This document shows, one piece after another, positions 12,265 to 22,640 of a DNA stretch of 64,000 nt. Every line of letters starts with the position of its first letter. The stretch's first letter is position 1. Source of the stretch: Gautieria morchelliformis. Lineage: Eukaryota > Basidiomycota > Agaricomycetes > Gomphales > Gomphaceae. The position numbers and the translations under genes are program-made. The notes below the pieces were generated by a model, which worked only from the letters and a program-made list of their open reading frames with translations, was not told the origin of the DNA and searched no databases. Location: positions 186,001 to 250,000 of the forward strand of contig WHVA01000003.1 in assembly GCA_015179125.1 (NCBI GenBank), read 5' to 3'.

Positions 12265-13820
12265 ATGAGCGGATTGTCAGCGGATCGAACGCCGTTGTTG
12301 GATGTAGACAAGGCGCTCGTGTGCTGGATGGGACGGCAGACAACCTCCAACTGCGTTGTTGTCTCTCTGCACTAGAAATTGTTGACGAGTGAGTCGATGG
12401 ACAGATGTTGGTGTGCCGACATCGGCGGGGGCCAGAGAGGGTGCGGGTCGCGAGCGTGACCATCGACGGGGCCGTATGCGTATTCTCTATCGGTGAGCAG
12501 GGACATTGTCGATTCAACACGCTGAGTGACGGACCTGCCGTCAGATAAACGAGAAACGGTGTCCCGGTTCAAATTGTCAGAGTTTAGCGCCGGGGACCCG
12601 ACGTTATCCTCCATGATATTCAACGTAGGCGCAGGCGCGAACAACTTGCTACAGTGCGTGTGAATTCCCGTTGACGCCGTACGGGTTGCATTGAAGTTAC
12701 CTTTCGACAAGATGGTTCGCAGCGAATGTACCCAGATAACGGTGCGTGCTCCCCTAGTCATGACCAAGGAACATAAGCGGCGTTGACGGCCAGCTCTGCT
12801 TAGTGCGCGACCAAAACCGTCATCCTCCACCTCCAATGGTCCGAAACCAACGCTGCCGCCATGGAGCCCACACCATCGTCGCCTCTCCCACCTCCGACGT
12901 TTCGCCCACCCCACTCGGACTCACGTCCCCCGTCCCCGCCCCCACACGCACGCGCACCACCTCCTCTCCCTCTCCCGCTCCACTGGCGCCAAAATGCCGC
13001 GCCAGCAGTCGCTCAACACGTTGCACCGCGGGGGTCGGGCGCTTATCGAAGCCCGGGAGCCCCCGGCCTTCGACGCCGCTCGCGCCGCTGTCCGCCTCGT
13101 CGCACATGAGGACACCGGCGGTCTTCGCGACACGGTGATCGAGACGCCGGACGTCGCGGTGGGCGTGGTCGACCCGAGGGGGAGGGGCGTCCTGACGGCG
13201 ACGCGGTTCAGCTCGCGCGCGGGCGCGGATAGGAGGGTGAGTCATGTCTCCTCTCTTTCTCTTGTGTGTGTGATATGGAGTGCCGAGATGACTGGCGTGC
13301 ATCTAGATATTCATGTCGACGCATGACGACAAGCGGGCAAGGGCCGTGACGCGTGATATTCCGGAGGACGAAGAAGATGGCGCGGCGGCGGCGGCGGTTG
13401 CTGACGAGGAGCCCGACGGGACTGGAACTGGAGGGGCTACCGACTTCTCGACGTTCATCAATGCGATGGCGGGTGCGTGGGCGGCGTTAGCGACACACGA
13501 CAACAGCGGGAGCGGCGGCGGCGGCTTCCCCCGTGTGGACGGTCTCCTGCCAGTGGGCATCCTCGCCGCGAAATTCTTTGGGCTCGCCACGCCCAATAGA
13601 ACCCGGTGGCTATGAGCTACGAGGAGCTGGTGGTCGGCTGTGCAGACGGCATGATACAGTGAGTGCTTACATCCATTATAATACGGCGAGGGTTAGGTGT
13701 CGTTCTGAGATTCATTGGCGATATAGGATGTACTTTGTGGGGTCTCAATACTGCGGCGGAGGCCATGACGCGGACCTCCTTGTCGACGCGTCCCGGGGCT
13801 TGAATGACGTAAGTTGCTGA
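12265..13820 (+). pseudogene. F-box/WD40 protein, C-terminal fragment (copy A)
   Basis: Blocks in order match the C-terminal half of a basidiomycete F-box/WD40 family. A WD piece reads DKALVCW; another reads ASVTIDGAVCVFSI; then FKLSEFSAGDPTL, and VILHLQWSE just before a Pro/Ser/Thr-rich tail. The tail continues with [31 protein letters not shown] and [11 protein letters not shown]. An intron with donor at 13237 and acceptor near 13307 leads to STHDDKRA, an acidic/alanine-rich stretch, and GLATPN. A last block resembles [12 protein letters not shown] followed after an intron by YFVGS. The reading frame changes several times without splice signals, and the F-box and early WD repeats are absent. 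Copies B (36.3-37.6 kb) and C (46.8-53.0 kb) belong to the same family. Confidence 0.65.
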
Positions 13821-14414
13821 GTCATAACTCAAGTCGGACTCGAGGAAATCTGAGTTTTACTGTGTGAAGTCGCTGACTCGTAATTTATGGATTCAAGCCG
13901 AGTCAGGTTGAGCTGCAGCAGCATTATAATGCCGTTAATGCAGCACATGATTACTGACCAAAAGTTTCTTCATTTGATCAACAGGATCCCGACCATACTT
14001 CCCATCTCCTTTGACAAATTGACACGCAGTGAATTTGTCGAAGGAGAAGGGAAGTATGGATGCCCAAATATGGTCCAACAATCCACGCCAAGCTTTGTCG
14101 GACCATTTTCGCTCGAGGGCGGCAATGCTGCCCTGTTGGGTTTGCACATGGAGAGGCTCTGTACATGAAAACCCAACTGGGCAGGCTCCGTTCTGGACGT
14201 AGAGGGCGGACACGCGAAGGTGTTACGGGCACTAGTAGGTGAGTGCCGCTGTTTTCCAATTCTCTGCGATAGAGCTCCATGAATACGTGCTTCGTTCAGA
14301 TGACAGGTGACGGCAAGCACCCCAACTTCAGCGTGCATGGGCGCAATTCATAAGAATAAATAAATGCCTTGGGTGGTAGCATTAGTACCTAATAAGCAAT
14401 ACCGACTGTCTTCC
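13821..14414. repeat. Spacer with three consecutive inverted repeats
   Basis: Hairpin 1 spans 13993-14059: arms of 28 bases starting CCATACTTCCC, with a few mismatches and a loop of about 11 bases. Hairpin 2 spans 14070-14106: ATGGTCC against GGACCAT, a weak stem. Hairpin 3 spans 14130-14182: GCCCTGTTGGGTTT against AAACCCAACTGGGC, one mismatch. No protein is recognised. The cluster ends just before the right copy of the direct repeat. Confidence 0.6.
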
Positions 14415-15480
14415 TGAAGGAGTGGTGTGCATTGAGTCACTCTGGCGATGGCGTGAAACTTCTTCAACATGAACCAGGAAAAGGTTGGGTTGCAACGGAT
14501 GCAATTCACGGGTGTCTGCCCTGCACCTCCGCATTAAGAGAGACGAGCGAACGAAATAAAAGTCACCTGGGGTGCGTTTGCGATCTGGGTTTGCGAGCGC
14601 GCGGTGATCTGAACTCGAGCTCGAGACGACGCTGCTATGCGCTCTCGCTGAATTCCACGGTAAGCCAAAGCGTATGATCATGCCATCGGGTAAACATGCG
14701 ACACTCTAGAGAACGACGAATGTCAGAGAACAGAATACCGCCGAGAACGCGAACACGTCACTTCCCTGCTGCACGTGGCATTTGACCAGTCGATCTCTGA
14801 CGGCAAGGTGGTACCCGGAATACGGCGCGTATCGGCATTAGAGAGTCTCACATATCCCGCCACCATCACTATACCTCACGCCTTAAAAGTTACTACTGAA
14901 CCCGTCACGAGATGCCTCATCATCCCCACCAATCACTTCTTTCTACGCCAACATTATTCTTCCTCACTATCCAATACTGCGCCCATATTTGACGATTGAC
15001 CGTGCTCCAGGGTCTCGGCGTGAGTCAAAAACTCGGCCCAGTCCCGAAAACGCGTCTCGCCATCGACACCCACACGACACACCACCTTGCTGTTGTACCC
15101 TTTCGGAAGCATTCGCCGTCTTTGCTGCAGGCTTCTGACGTGAGCACTTTGTTGCTTTAAGGGCCACATGCGACCTTGAGGCACTGGCAGATGTAGGAGG
15201 ATGTGGGTTCCGGATGTGATCCAAAGCTGAACAGCCTGAACTCGCGGTGCGGGGCGTCGTCATTTTTCCAAATCGACAAGTCTCATACCTCCCTTGCAAC
15301 CCGCGGCACACTAAATTCACGGGATGCCAACTCCTCCTACTCTGCCACTCATGGCACAGGCTCACGTCTGTAGCGGGATGAGAGATGAGGAGAGAAGCTG
15401 ACCCCTACACCAGGTCTACGGCTCCAAAAACTGGCGCTTTAACCTCACCACCGACCCCTCGCTCCGTCTAGCCCCGCACA
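14415..15480. repeat. Right copy of the dispersed direct repeat
   Basis: Same orientation as 660-2010, sharing most of its length but lacking the 337-bp segment and about 70 bases corresponding to 1393-1465. It has its own extra sequence around 15135-15280. No coding content is recognised. Confidence 0.75.
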
Positions 15481-15939
15481 GAGAAGAAACGACGTGACGC
15501 GCAGGGAGACCTCGCTGATGCGTGAGGCGCAAAGACTCAAACACCACGCCCACGTAGGCACGGACTCGCTCAGGGGTTCGGCCTATGGGTGCAAACAGAG
15601 ATAGATAACGAAAGGTTCTGACGGACATACACGTTGACCGGGTATTTGTAGCTACCGTCTTACATGGGGCCCGGCCCCAAAAGACGATAACTTGGATATA
15701 AGAAGAAAAAAAAAAAGAAAAAACGAGGCACCTGCTGCATACGGCGTGTCAGTGCGCCCAAGTTCCATGCCTGTGTGCAAGGCATATTAGTCTCGGAACA
15801 GTATTATGATCGGAAAACACACAAAAGGTCATGGACAAGATCCAGAACGGCAGTATTACCAGTGCGTGTGGCGGCATTTTCTTGTAGTGCTAACTTGAGT
15901 TGATTGAACTTGTCCCGGAAAGGTCCTTCATAGAGTATG
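15481..15939. other. No gene recognised
   Basis: A purine-rich tract (A-rich with G) lies at about 15700-15725. Otherwise only short frames are present. Confidence 0.35.
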
Positions 15940-17805
15940 TCATCCTGTTGAATTCCCCAGGCTGTTGCCAGGCTGTATTAACCTCGGGAAAGGCCCAAAA
16001 TCGGAAAACACACAGGAATCCCAAAGCATCGGAAAGGTTAGCAGTGGGATTTTAGTGTCGGCGTGGTCCTGTATCGCCAACCTGAGTTTGTTGAGCGTAT
16101 CCTGATATTGCTTGACTTTGTTGTCAATATTCGGCGCTAGATTCTTTACGGTTTGTTTCCCTGAACAAAGGTCAAGAAGGACTATTACCGCCTGACATAA
16201 TGGGACAACATACATAGGTCCTTGTTTATCACGTAGTCGCTGATAAAATAGGCGCACTCTATCGTCTGATTCGTCAAGGACATGAAAATTGACTTTTGCG
16301 ATGCAATTCCCTTCAACGGCTCCGCCAAGTGGACGAACGCGTAAGTGTCTCCAATACTCTCAGCAATGAAAAGAGTAAGAGTGTCTAAGTGCTGTGTCGA
16401 AAGATCATGTGATTCAAACTTCTATGTGAAGTTGAATAATCAAGTGTGCGGTCGTTCCGATAGGAGTAGATCGCACAGAGTGTATGAGTAGTGAGACGGA
16501 TATAACGCAGGGGAATGCATCTCGAGGTGAGTAACTATGTGTGAAAACAATGAGTTCGATTGACTAACGAATTCGATATACAGCGCAGCCTTTTATCTAT
16601 CGTGTAGGATGCACTATGATATAAGAGGAATGGGAGTGGGGATAAGCATGTGTGTGCGGCTCGGGGGTCGGTGCGCCGGACGCTGCGGTGGGTACGTACT
16701 ACGTGGATTGGAAGGAATGTGGTTCTAACTAGGGGCATCAGATGTGTGATGATTGGGAATATGGAATGGTTGTAACTATGATATCAGAATTAGAATGTGT
16801 CTGTTCGAAGGGAGGTGATGGACGAAGGAAGTAAAGAGGGAATGATGTGCGTGATGAACTAAGCGTCGAACTGTTCCATGGACTGATGCATCTCGGGTTC
16901 GGGGTTCAGGGTCGATCCGTGGATCGCTGGGTCGGCTGTGCGTTCATGAGTCGGCAGGGTGTTGTGGTAGCTCGTGTGGTCATATGTGCATTCGAGGGGG
17001 GAAGGGCTGCTGATCAGTGGCACGTACGTGTTGTGGGCAGGAGGGATTAGATAGGTTGAGGGAAATATGAATGATGTTTTGGAATGGGGTAGAATTGTGA
17101 CAAGCAAGCCTATTGATAGTATCGACCCCGTCCTTCTCAGCAATTATCCTCTGCATATAATCAACCCAGATGTCAGATATAGCTATCCAGTTGGTGCAAG
17201 TGATAGATATGCCTTGTGCACACTGGACAAGACGGAAAATGCCATTATTGCATCAAGATGGATCTAGAACCAGGTCGTACGTCATTATCAAGTGATCAGG
17301 AAGGCTGACAGCTTGAGCTTGATTACATCTGGTATGCCATCCACAATCTTTGTAAACAGCCTGATATTGTCCAAGAGAGGATTCCAAACTGCCATTGTCA
17401 GATTGACAGTGTTGGTGCCACTGGTGGCAGTGATGCCATCATCCACATCACCTGCATCAATGATTAGGGATGGCGCGGGGTTTATCTTAGTGACATCTTT
17501 TGCTTCGCTGACTATTTCATTCAACTCGTACTTCGGTGCCTCATCGGCCATTGCGAAAGATGGAATCCTGAGCTCTCCCATAGCTTCATGCATCTTCCCT
17601 GCCTTATGACGTTTACGCAGTATGTGGACTGTGCTCGGAAATCACGTGTGCATCCATCGATGAGCGAACAAGACTGACCTCCAATTTCTCTATCTGCACG
17701 TTGATGAAGCAACTCGATCGTTGTCTTCACACCACCGATGTACCTGTCCCAGCCAAACCACCGGCACCTATAGATACCAAGTTCCAACATGGGAGAGCCA
17801 TGCAA
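15940..17805 (-). pseudogene. Possible NLR-like N-terminal remnants in two pieces
   Basis: The right piece (about 17288-17593) contains VWNPLLDNIRLFTKIVDGIPDV. It resembles the segment before the NTPase domain of Agaricomycete NLR-like proteins as I recall it. The left piece (15940-16257) contains IDNKVKQYQDTLNKLRLAIQDHAD, resembling the helical region that follows in such proteins. Both read on the minus strand in the expected order, 1 kb apart. No P-loop is present. The interval between them may be an insertion (see findings). The match is a weak resemblance from memory and could be wrong. Confidence 0.3.
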
Positions 17806-17942
17806 TTTGTCACTTGGTAGGTGACATGCATTTCACATCGCATGAATATCACAACTCAAAAAGTGAACGCACAAAGAGAATGGTTTATTCCAGGTCACTG
17901 AATCGCCTCCTGCAGCGATGGGAGCCTTCATGACATCCTTAA

Positions 17943-19430
17943 ATTTTTTTTTTTTAAATCCAATTTAACATCTTTTGGCGCATGGCCCTATGTAAGATGA
18001 TTGCTACAGTGCGCTGGTCAACATGTGTTCTATCTAGCCTTTAGTTCTCTGTCTCCGCTTGTGCACCATGGGCGAAGCCCTGGGCATGTCCATGCCTGTG
18101 TGGGCGAGGGTGTTAGTTTTGTTGCGTCTCTTGCGCAACCATTCGGTTCTGTCATTATATGTGGTACAGTCCATCCTCTGTCGTGTTGTCATGGCCATGC
18201 TGCTTGATGATAGATTTGCGGGTGTTGCATAGCTTGTGGTTGGTCGCTGCATGGGGGCCTCCGCACAGTGCACATTTCGGTGTCACATGCGGGCAGACCG
18301 CTTCTTGGCATGCACTCTGGTTTGGGCACTTACAGTCACGTGTAGAGTGTAGACCAGCACATGTTCCACACTTTGGGGCATTCTTGCATGAGCATGCAAA
18401 GTGACCTAACTGGTGGCAGTTGAAGCATTGCAGTGGATGCCATATGAACCGTTCTGTTGAGTGAAGACACCCTCGGTATGCAACATGTTGTTGGATGCAG
18501 TTGTTGGATGTGTTATGGTCAGTTAGGTATAGGACAAGGGATGAGTGTGCCTTCTGGCATTGCTGTGGAGAGCGGGAGACGAATTCAGCATGTTGCAGCA
18601 TGGAAGGATGGGGAATGATGTGCTCGTTGTCGTCCAATAGTGTAGCGATGTCATCACTGTCTCGATCAGGATTAAACGAAGTGGGAATGGTATGAACGAT
18701 CACTGGGTAAGTCTTTGGGGTGATGCGTAGGTTCGCCGATATGACCGGGAGCCATCGGTGAGCTTTCCTGATTATCGCATCATGCTCATGCTCTGAGCCT
18801 GCGGCTATCCATATATCGCCGCTTCAGTGTCGTCCTGCAGCTCGGATACAAAGTAAACTCTCCTCTTCCTCCTCTCCTTCAGGGTCTGGGTCCCAGAATC
18901 ACGGGACCAGGGCTTTGTTGATCTCTTTCCTCAACTCTGAGTCCAGGAAGCCCACAAGGGCTGGGTTCTGTTGGTCGATCTGTGACAGCGTGATATGGTG
19001 TTTGGTGTCATGGTGAGGTTTGATATGTGTCGCACGTGTTGGTGGGCTGGCTAGGACTGACATGTAAGAGGGCTTGTTAGGGGATGCTGTAAGGCCTATG
19101 TGTGTCAAAATTGCCTCCAGCTTTTGGCAGATGTTTGAAACATGTGAGCTGAAGTAGGACGTCTCAATTGTTTCCCACGCAGAGGAGATTAGATCGCGAG
19201 CGCTATGTAATGTATCGATAGGGATAGTGCAGGTCTTTGCGGCCCTTGTTTTAGGGAGGGCTATGCTATGGATTAGCTCATATAGGGTGCTGAGAGTATT
19301 ATGGATGGTGTCTGTAGGTACAGAGGGAGTAGTTTCACTGTTTTCTGCGCTGGCAGATGGTGGTCGGAGCGTGGGAACCATTGGCATCCTTATTAATATG
19401 CAGCTTCACATAGTATTTACCAGGTGGTTG
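17943..19430 (-). mobile_element. LINE copy containing ORF1 only, with poly(A) tail
   Basis: On the minus strand a gag-like ORF1 starts near 19387 (MPMVPTLRPPS). It contains ITLSQIDQQNPALVGF and KEINKAL, then, after a stop and a frame change, the segment IIRKAHRWLPVISANLRITP. Three Cys/His zinc-knuckle-like units follow: CFNCHQLGHFACSC, CGTCAGLHSTRDC and CALCGGPHAATNHKLC. The frame ends near 18034. About 75 bases later comes a run of 12 A on that strand (17944-17955). This is the structure of a Tad/I-type non-LTR ORF1, but no endonuclease or reverse transcriptase (ORF2) follows. It is therefore an internally deleted or ORF1-only non-autonomous copy. A stop near 18900 and a frame change near 18800 and again after the knuckles show it is dead. 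No target duplication was found. Confidence 0.65.
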
Positions 19431-19862
19431 GGATGACCACATGACCACACGAAGCTCAATGCTTTTTAAGTCTGTTATCAATCGCCAGCAGTCATTATAC
19501 AATATTTGGTGTAAACAAAATCACCTTTCCTGCAACTTTTGCTGTGCTTGTTGCTGCCGGGAATGTTCTGGGCCAGCCCAGTCTCAGGATAATAGCTCAC
19601 CTACACGTTATTGCGGACTCACAGGGATGCACTCTTGCTGCGTGTGCCGTCGTTCATTGCTGACGTTTGAGGTGGATGGAAGACATAGAGCTTGTTCGGC
19701 GGCAGAATTGTAATTTGCAATTAGAAAATGCAATGTCAATTTGGGTGGTGCGGTAATGTGATCTCGTTTGCTCAGTTTCAGCCCGCCGAATGCGACACTC
19801 AAAATGCATGATTTTGCCCAATTTCACCAAAGGCAAGCCGAACACTCCAAACTGAAATTCTG
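19431..19862. other. No gene recognised beyond the Myb/SANT exon
   Basis: Sequence between the LINE 5' end and the second Myb/SANT exon. It may hold the rest of that gene, but no further domain was recognised. Confidence 0.35.
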
Positions 19863-19952
19863 TCACGTGACACAGAATTTGTCTGTGACAAGCTTCTTGC
19901 CCTCATTCCATCCGAACCTGGATTGCTCACGCAATGTTTTGACTATCTTGTA
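19863..19952 (-). pseudogene. Myb/SANT-like gene, exon 2 (left of the Gypsy insertion)
   Basis: On the minus strand this reads YKIVKTLREQSRFGWNEGKK, the usual end of a fungal Myb/SANT-like DNA-binding domain (the xxLRxxSGFGWD motif). It continues exon 1 at 30892-31170 on the far side of the Gypsy element. The break is at the element's target duplication. The frame ends at a TGA at 19863-19865, unless a further intron precedes it. Confidence 0.65.
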
Positions 19953-19957
19953 ATGTG
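19953..19957. repeat. Target-site duplication ATGTG, left
   Basis: Five bases directly before the TGT start of the Gypsy 5' LTR, matching 30831-30835. Confidence 0.85.
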
Positions 19958-20172
19958 TGTAAATAACCTGTGTTTCTACATGTACGATAGTTATTACATA
20001 ATCCCAGTGGGCCCCTTAGGGACCCACTGTATAGTTTATGTGTGGGAACCGGCTAGCGGTCCCCATCGCATCTTACTCTTACCTGTCACTATGTAGCATT
20101 CAGAATACCACTCATTGGTCAAGTTCTGTAGTGCCCTTGTGATACAAGGTCCTAAGATCGACACCCTTTACA
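19958..20172 (+). repeat. 5' LTR of the Gypsy chromovirus
   Basis: 215 bases, TGT...ACA termini. It matches both ends of the 3' LTR with a few substitutions and is about 307 bases shorter. Confidence 0.85.
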
Positions 20173-20346
20173 CCTTTTTGAACTATCCTGCGGTTGATCG
20201 CCACGCGACCAACCGATAGTGGATTCGAAGCAATCTTGAAAAAGATTGCTGCGTCGACGACTAAACATCGTTGAGACCCTCCAGTAGACCTTCTACTGTC
20301 GGCTGCGAGCATGATGATTCCATGCAGTCGAAGATGGACATGAGCG

Positions 20347-22640
20347 ATGAGCTCGAGGTCCACGCCTCAGGCGCAGCCTGGCGACACGATGGCTGACACT
20401 ACCCTGGACCAAGAGTCCAGGACGGTAGAAGACGGAGAGATCGTAGATCTCACCGCCCTCGTCCCCTCAGTAGAGGACGAGGAAAACCCCGACCACGTCT
20501 CGTCGAGCGTGGCCGAGGAAGAGACGACGCCGGGCAACGAGCCGGCGCCGCCGCCCCATTCCTCTCTGCCCAGAGACAAAGGAAAGGGCAGAGGAGTCTC
20601 GCCGTCATCAGACGGTAGAGCAACAACGTCGAGGCGGGCACAAAGCCACAACTCAAACCGACGCTCATGAAGTAGAGTGACGACGATCGTCCCTGAAGAT
20701 GGATGATGGCAAAAAAGACGAGCCCCAGATGATGGTCAGGACTCGGAGTACTCGAGCTCCAGTCGCAAGAGCTCGAGGGCTCACGCCATCAACCACGAGA
20801 TGGCAGAGGCCCTGAACAAACAGGTGCAGGCTGCACTGCACCGAAGCAGGCTGACGCGCCACAAGCATGATCAGCTGGCATCGCAGCTTGACAACGCCAC
20901 CGCCGCCCTAATGGCAATCGGCAAGGAACTCCACCAGGCAGAGGAGATCAGGCTGCAAGATGCAGCCATGCTGGAGGACGTCCAGAAAGCCCTGCGCCCA
21001 CACGGGGAACGCGACGCAACTCGTCCGAGCTTGCGACAGTCCGCAGCCAACGAACGCAGTCGCGACGTGGAAGACACGTGCCGAAAGGAGCGGGACAAGC
21101 AGCGAATGCCGCCGCCAGCTGTCCCGGTCGAACAGGACGTAAGGTTCGGGAACGAACCTCAAGAGCAACCGGCTGCCCCAACGGACAGCCGTAAAACGAT
21201 CCAACAGATCGTTAGGGATCAGGTCGCCTCAGAGCCTGACTCTGAAACGACAACCGAGAGCTTAGAGCTCGAAGTCGTACACTGGCAGCATAAAGAAGCC
21301 ACAGCCGCGCACCGCCACACACGGGCACTCGAGCTACTAGTGAAGAACACTGAAGAGACAGTGGCCCACAGCCACACCGCTCAGCTGCCCGACGAGCAGC
21401 TCACGCAAGCTGTACAGGACGCACAGCAGGCTGCGGATCTGCAATGCGGGACTGACCGGGGACACCAGGCACAAAACGCCCCCGGAACCGAGAGCACAAA
21501 ATGCTCCCAATCCCTAGCCCGATCCGGGCCTGGGACCTGTCAGAGCATATAACAGCCTGCCCCACGCGGTGTCACAACCGCGTGAGCGATCCATGGCCCC
21601 AACGGAAGGCCAGGGAATCCCTGACCAGGCCGACGTCATACCAATGGAGTTGTACAACAGGATCACACGGATGATCCGCGTGGCGTTAGCAGACACCACG
21701 GACACAGACCCAGAGAAGTCTGTGCTAGCGAAAGCCGGCGTAAAATTGGCTCACCCCGAGCCATATGCCGGGGGATCTGACCTCGAAGAGTTTGAAATCT
21801 TTGTGGCAGCCATCCTACGATGGCTGAAAATGAATTGCCTCCTAGGGCCAACCAGCATAGACATGCAGGTCGGCTACATGGGCACTCGCCTCACCGGCGA
21901 AGCCCAGGAGTGGTTCCTTTGAAACGTAGAACGCTTCGATCGCCAGGTCCGCAGCTGGACGCTAGAAGCTGTGATGCAAGGCCTTCAAAAAAGGTTCCTG
22001 CACACACTGACGTACCATCACACATCGAATAAGTTTGACGAGGTCATGCAGGGCATGAAAACCGTTCAGGAAATGCTGAACGAGCTCATGAAATACGCAG
22101 CACATATGATACAGCCGCCAGACGATTACACGTTCCGGAGATGGTTCGTATCAGCGCTGCGTGAAACGCTGCGCAACGAGGTCCTCAAAAAGGGCTATAA
22201 TGCCGAGAGCAGCTCAATAGAGCAACTCTTCGAGACGGCCCGGATGATCGAGGAGGCATCCCGATATAACATGGGGATGCGCCGTGCAGAAAGCACAGCA
22301 GCAACGGCAAGCACTGCCCGGCTCACAGGGAGCAAGCCGTTGACACAAACGGGCCTGACCAGGCCCAGCCTGTTCTCAAGAAGTGGAACAGGACAATGGC
22401 TACCGCCCTCACACCCAGCACAAGCTGGACGCCCGCCTGAAGCTAAACAGCCTCAAGCGTCAGGGTCATCCCCATGACCTGCCCCACCAACGAAAACATT
22501 GGGCCGGCCTAACGATCGGCCCAGCGGCAGCCAAAGCAACACCACATGCTTTGAATGCGGCCAACCTGGCCACAAAAAGGCAGAGTGCCCCCGGCTTAGG
22601 TCCTGTATAAGGACAGCAGCCGCGAGGCACGACGATGAGG
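20347..22640 (+). other. gag: Gypsy gag region
   Basis: Part of the fossil chromovirus. It begins with an acidic, Ser/Pro-rich leader. Then comes an alpha-helical, Gln/Ala-rich stretch likely to form a coiled coil (about 20800-21500). A capsid-like segment with PEPYAGGSDLEEFE, LTGEAQEWF and TFRRWFVSALR follows, and finally a CCHC zinc knuckle near 22550. Not functional as it stands. Confidence 0.75.

Noticed and set aside
12820-13302. 160-codon minus-strand frame over GC-rich sequence
   Set aside because: It is antisense to the F-box/WD40 tail, which has family blocks on the plus strand; GC-rich sequence keeps the other frames open.
660-15480. The two direct repeats as LTRs of one giant retroelement
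   Set aside because: They lack clear TG...CA tips, a polypurine tract or a shared target duplication, and the interior holds host-like genes in both orientations.
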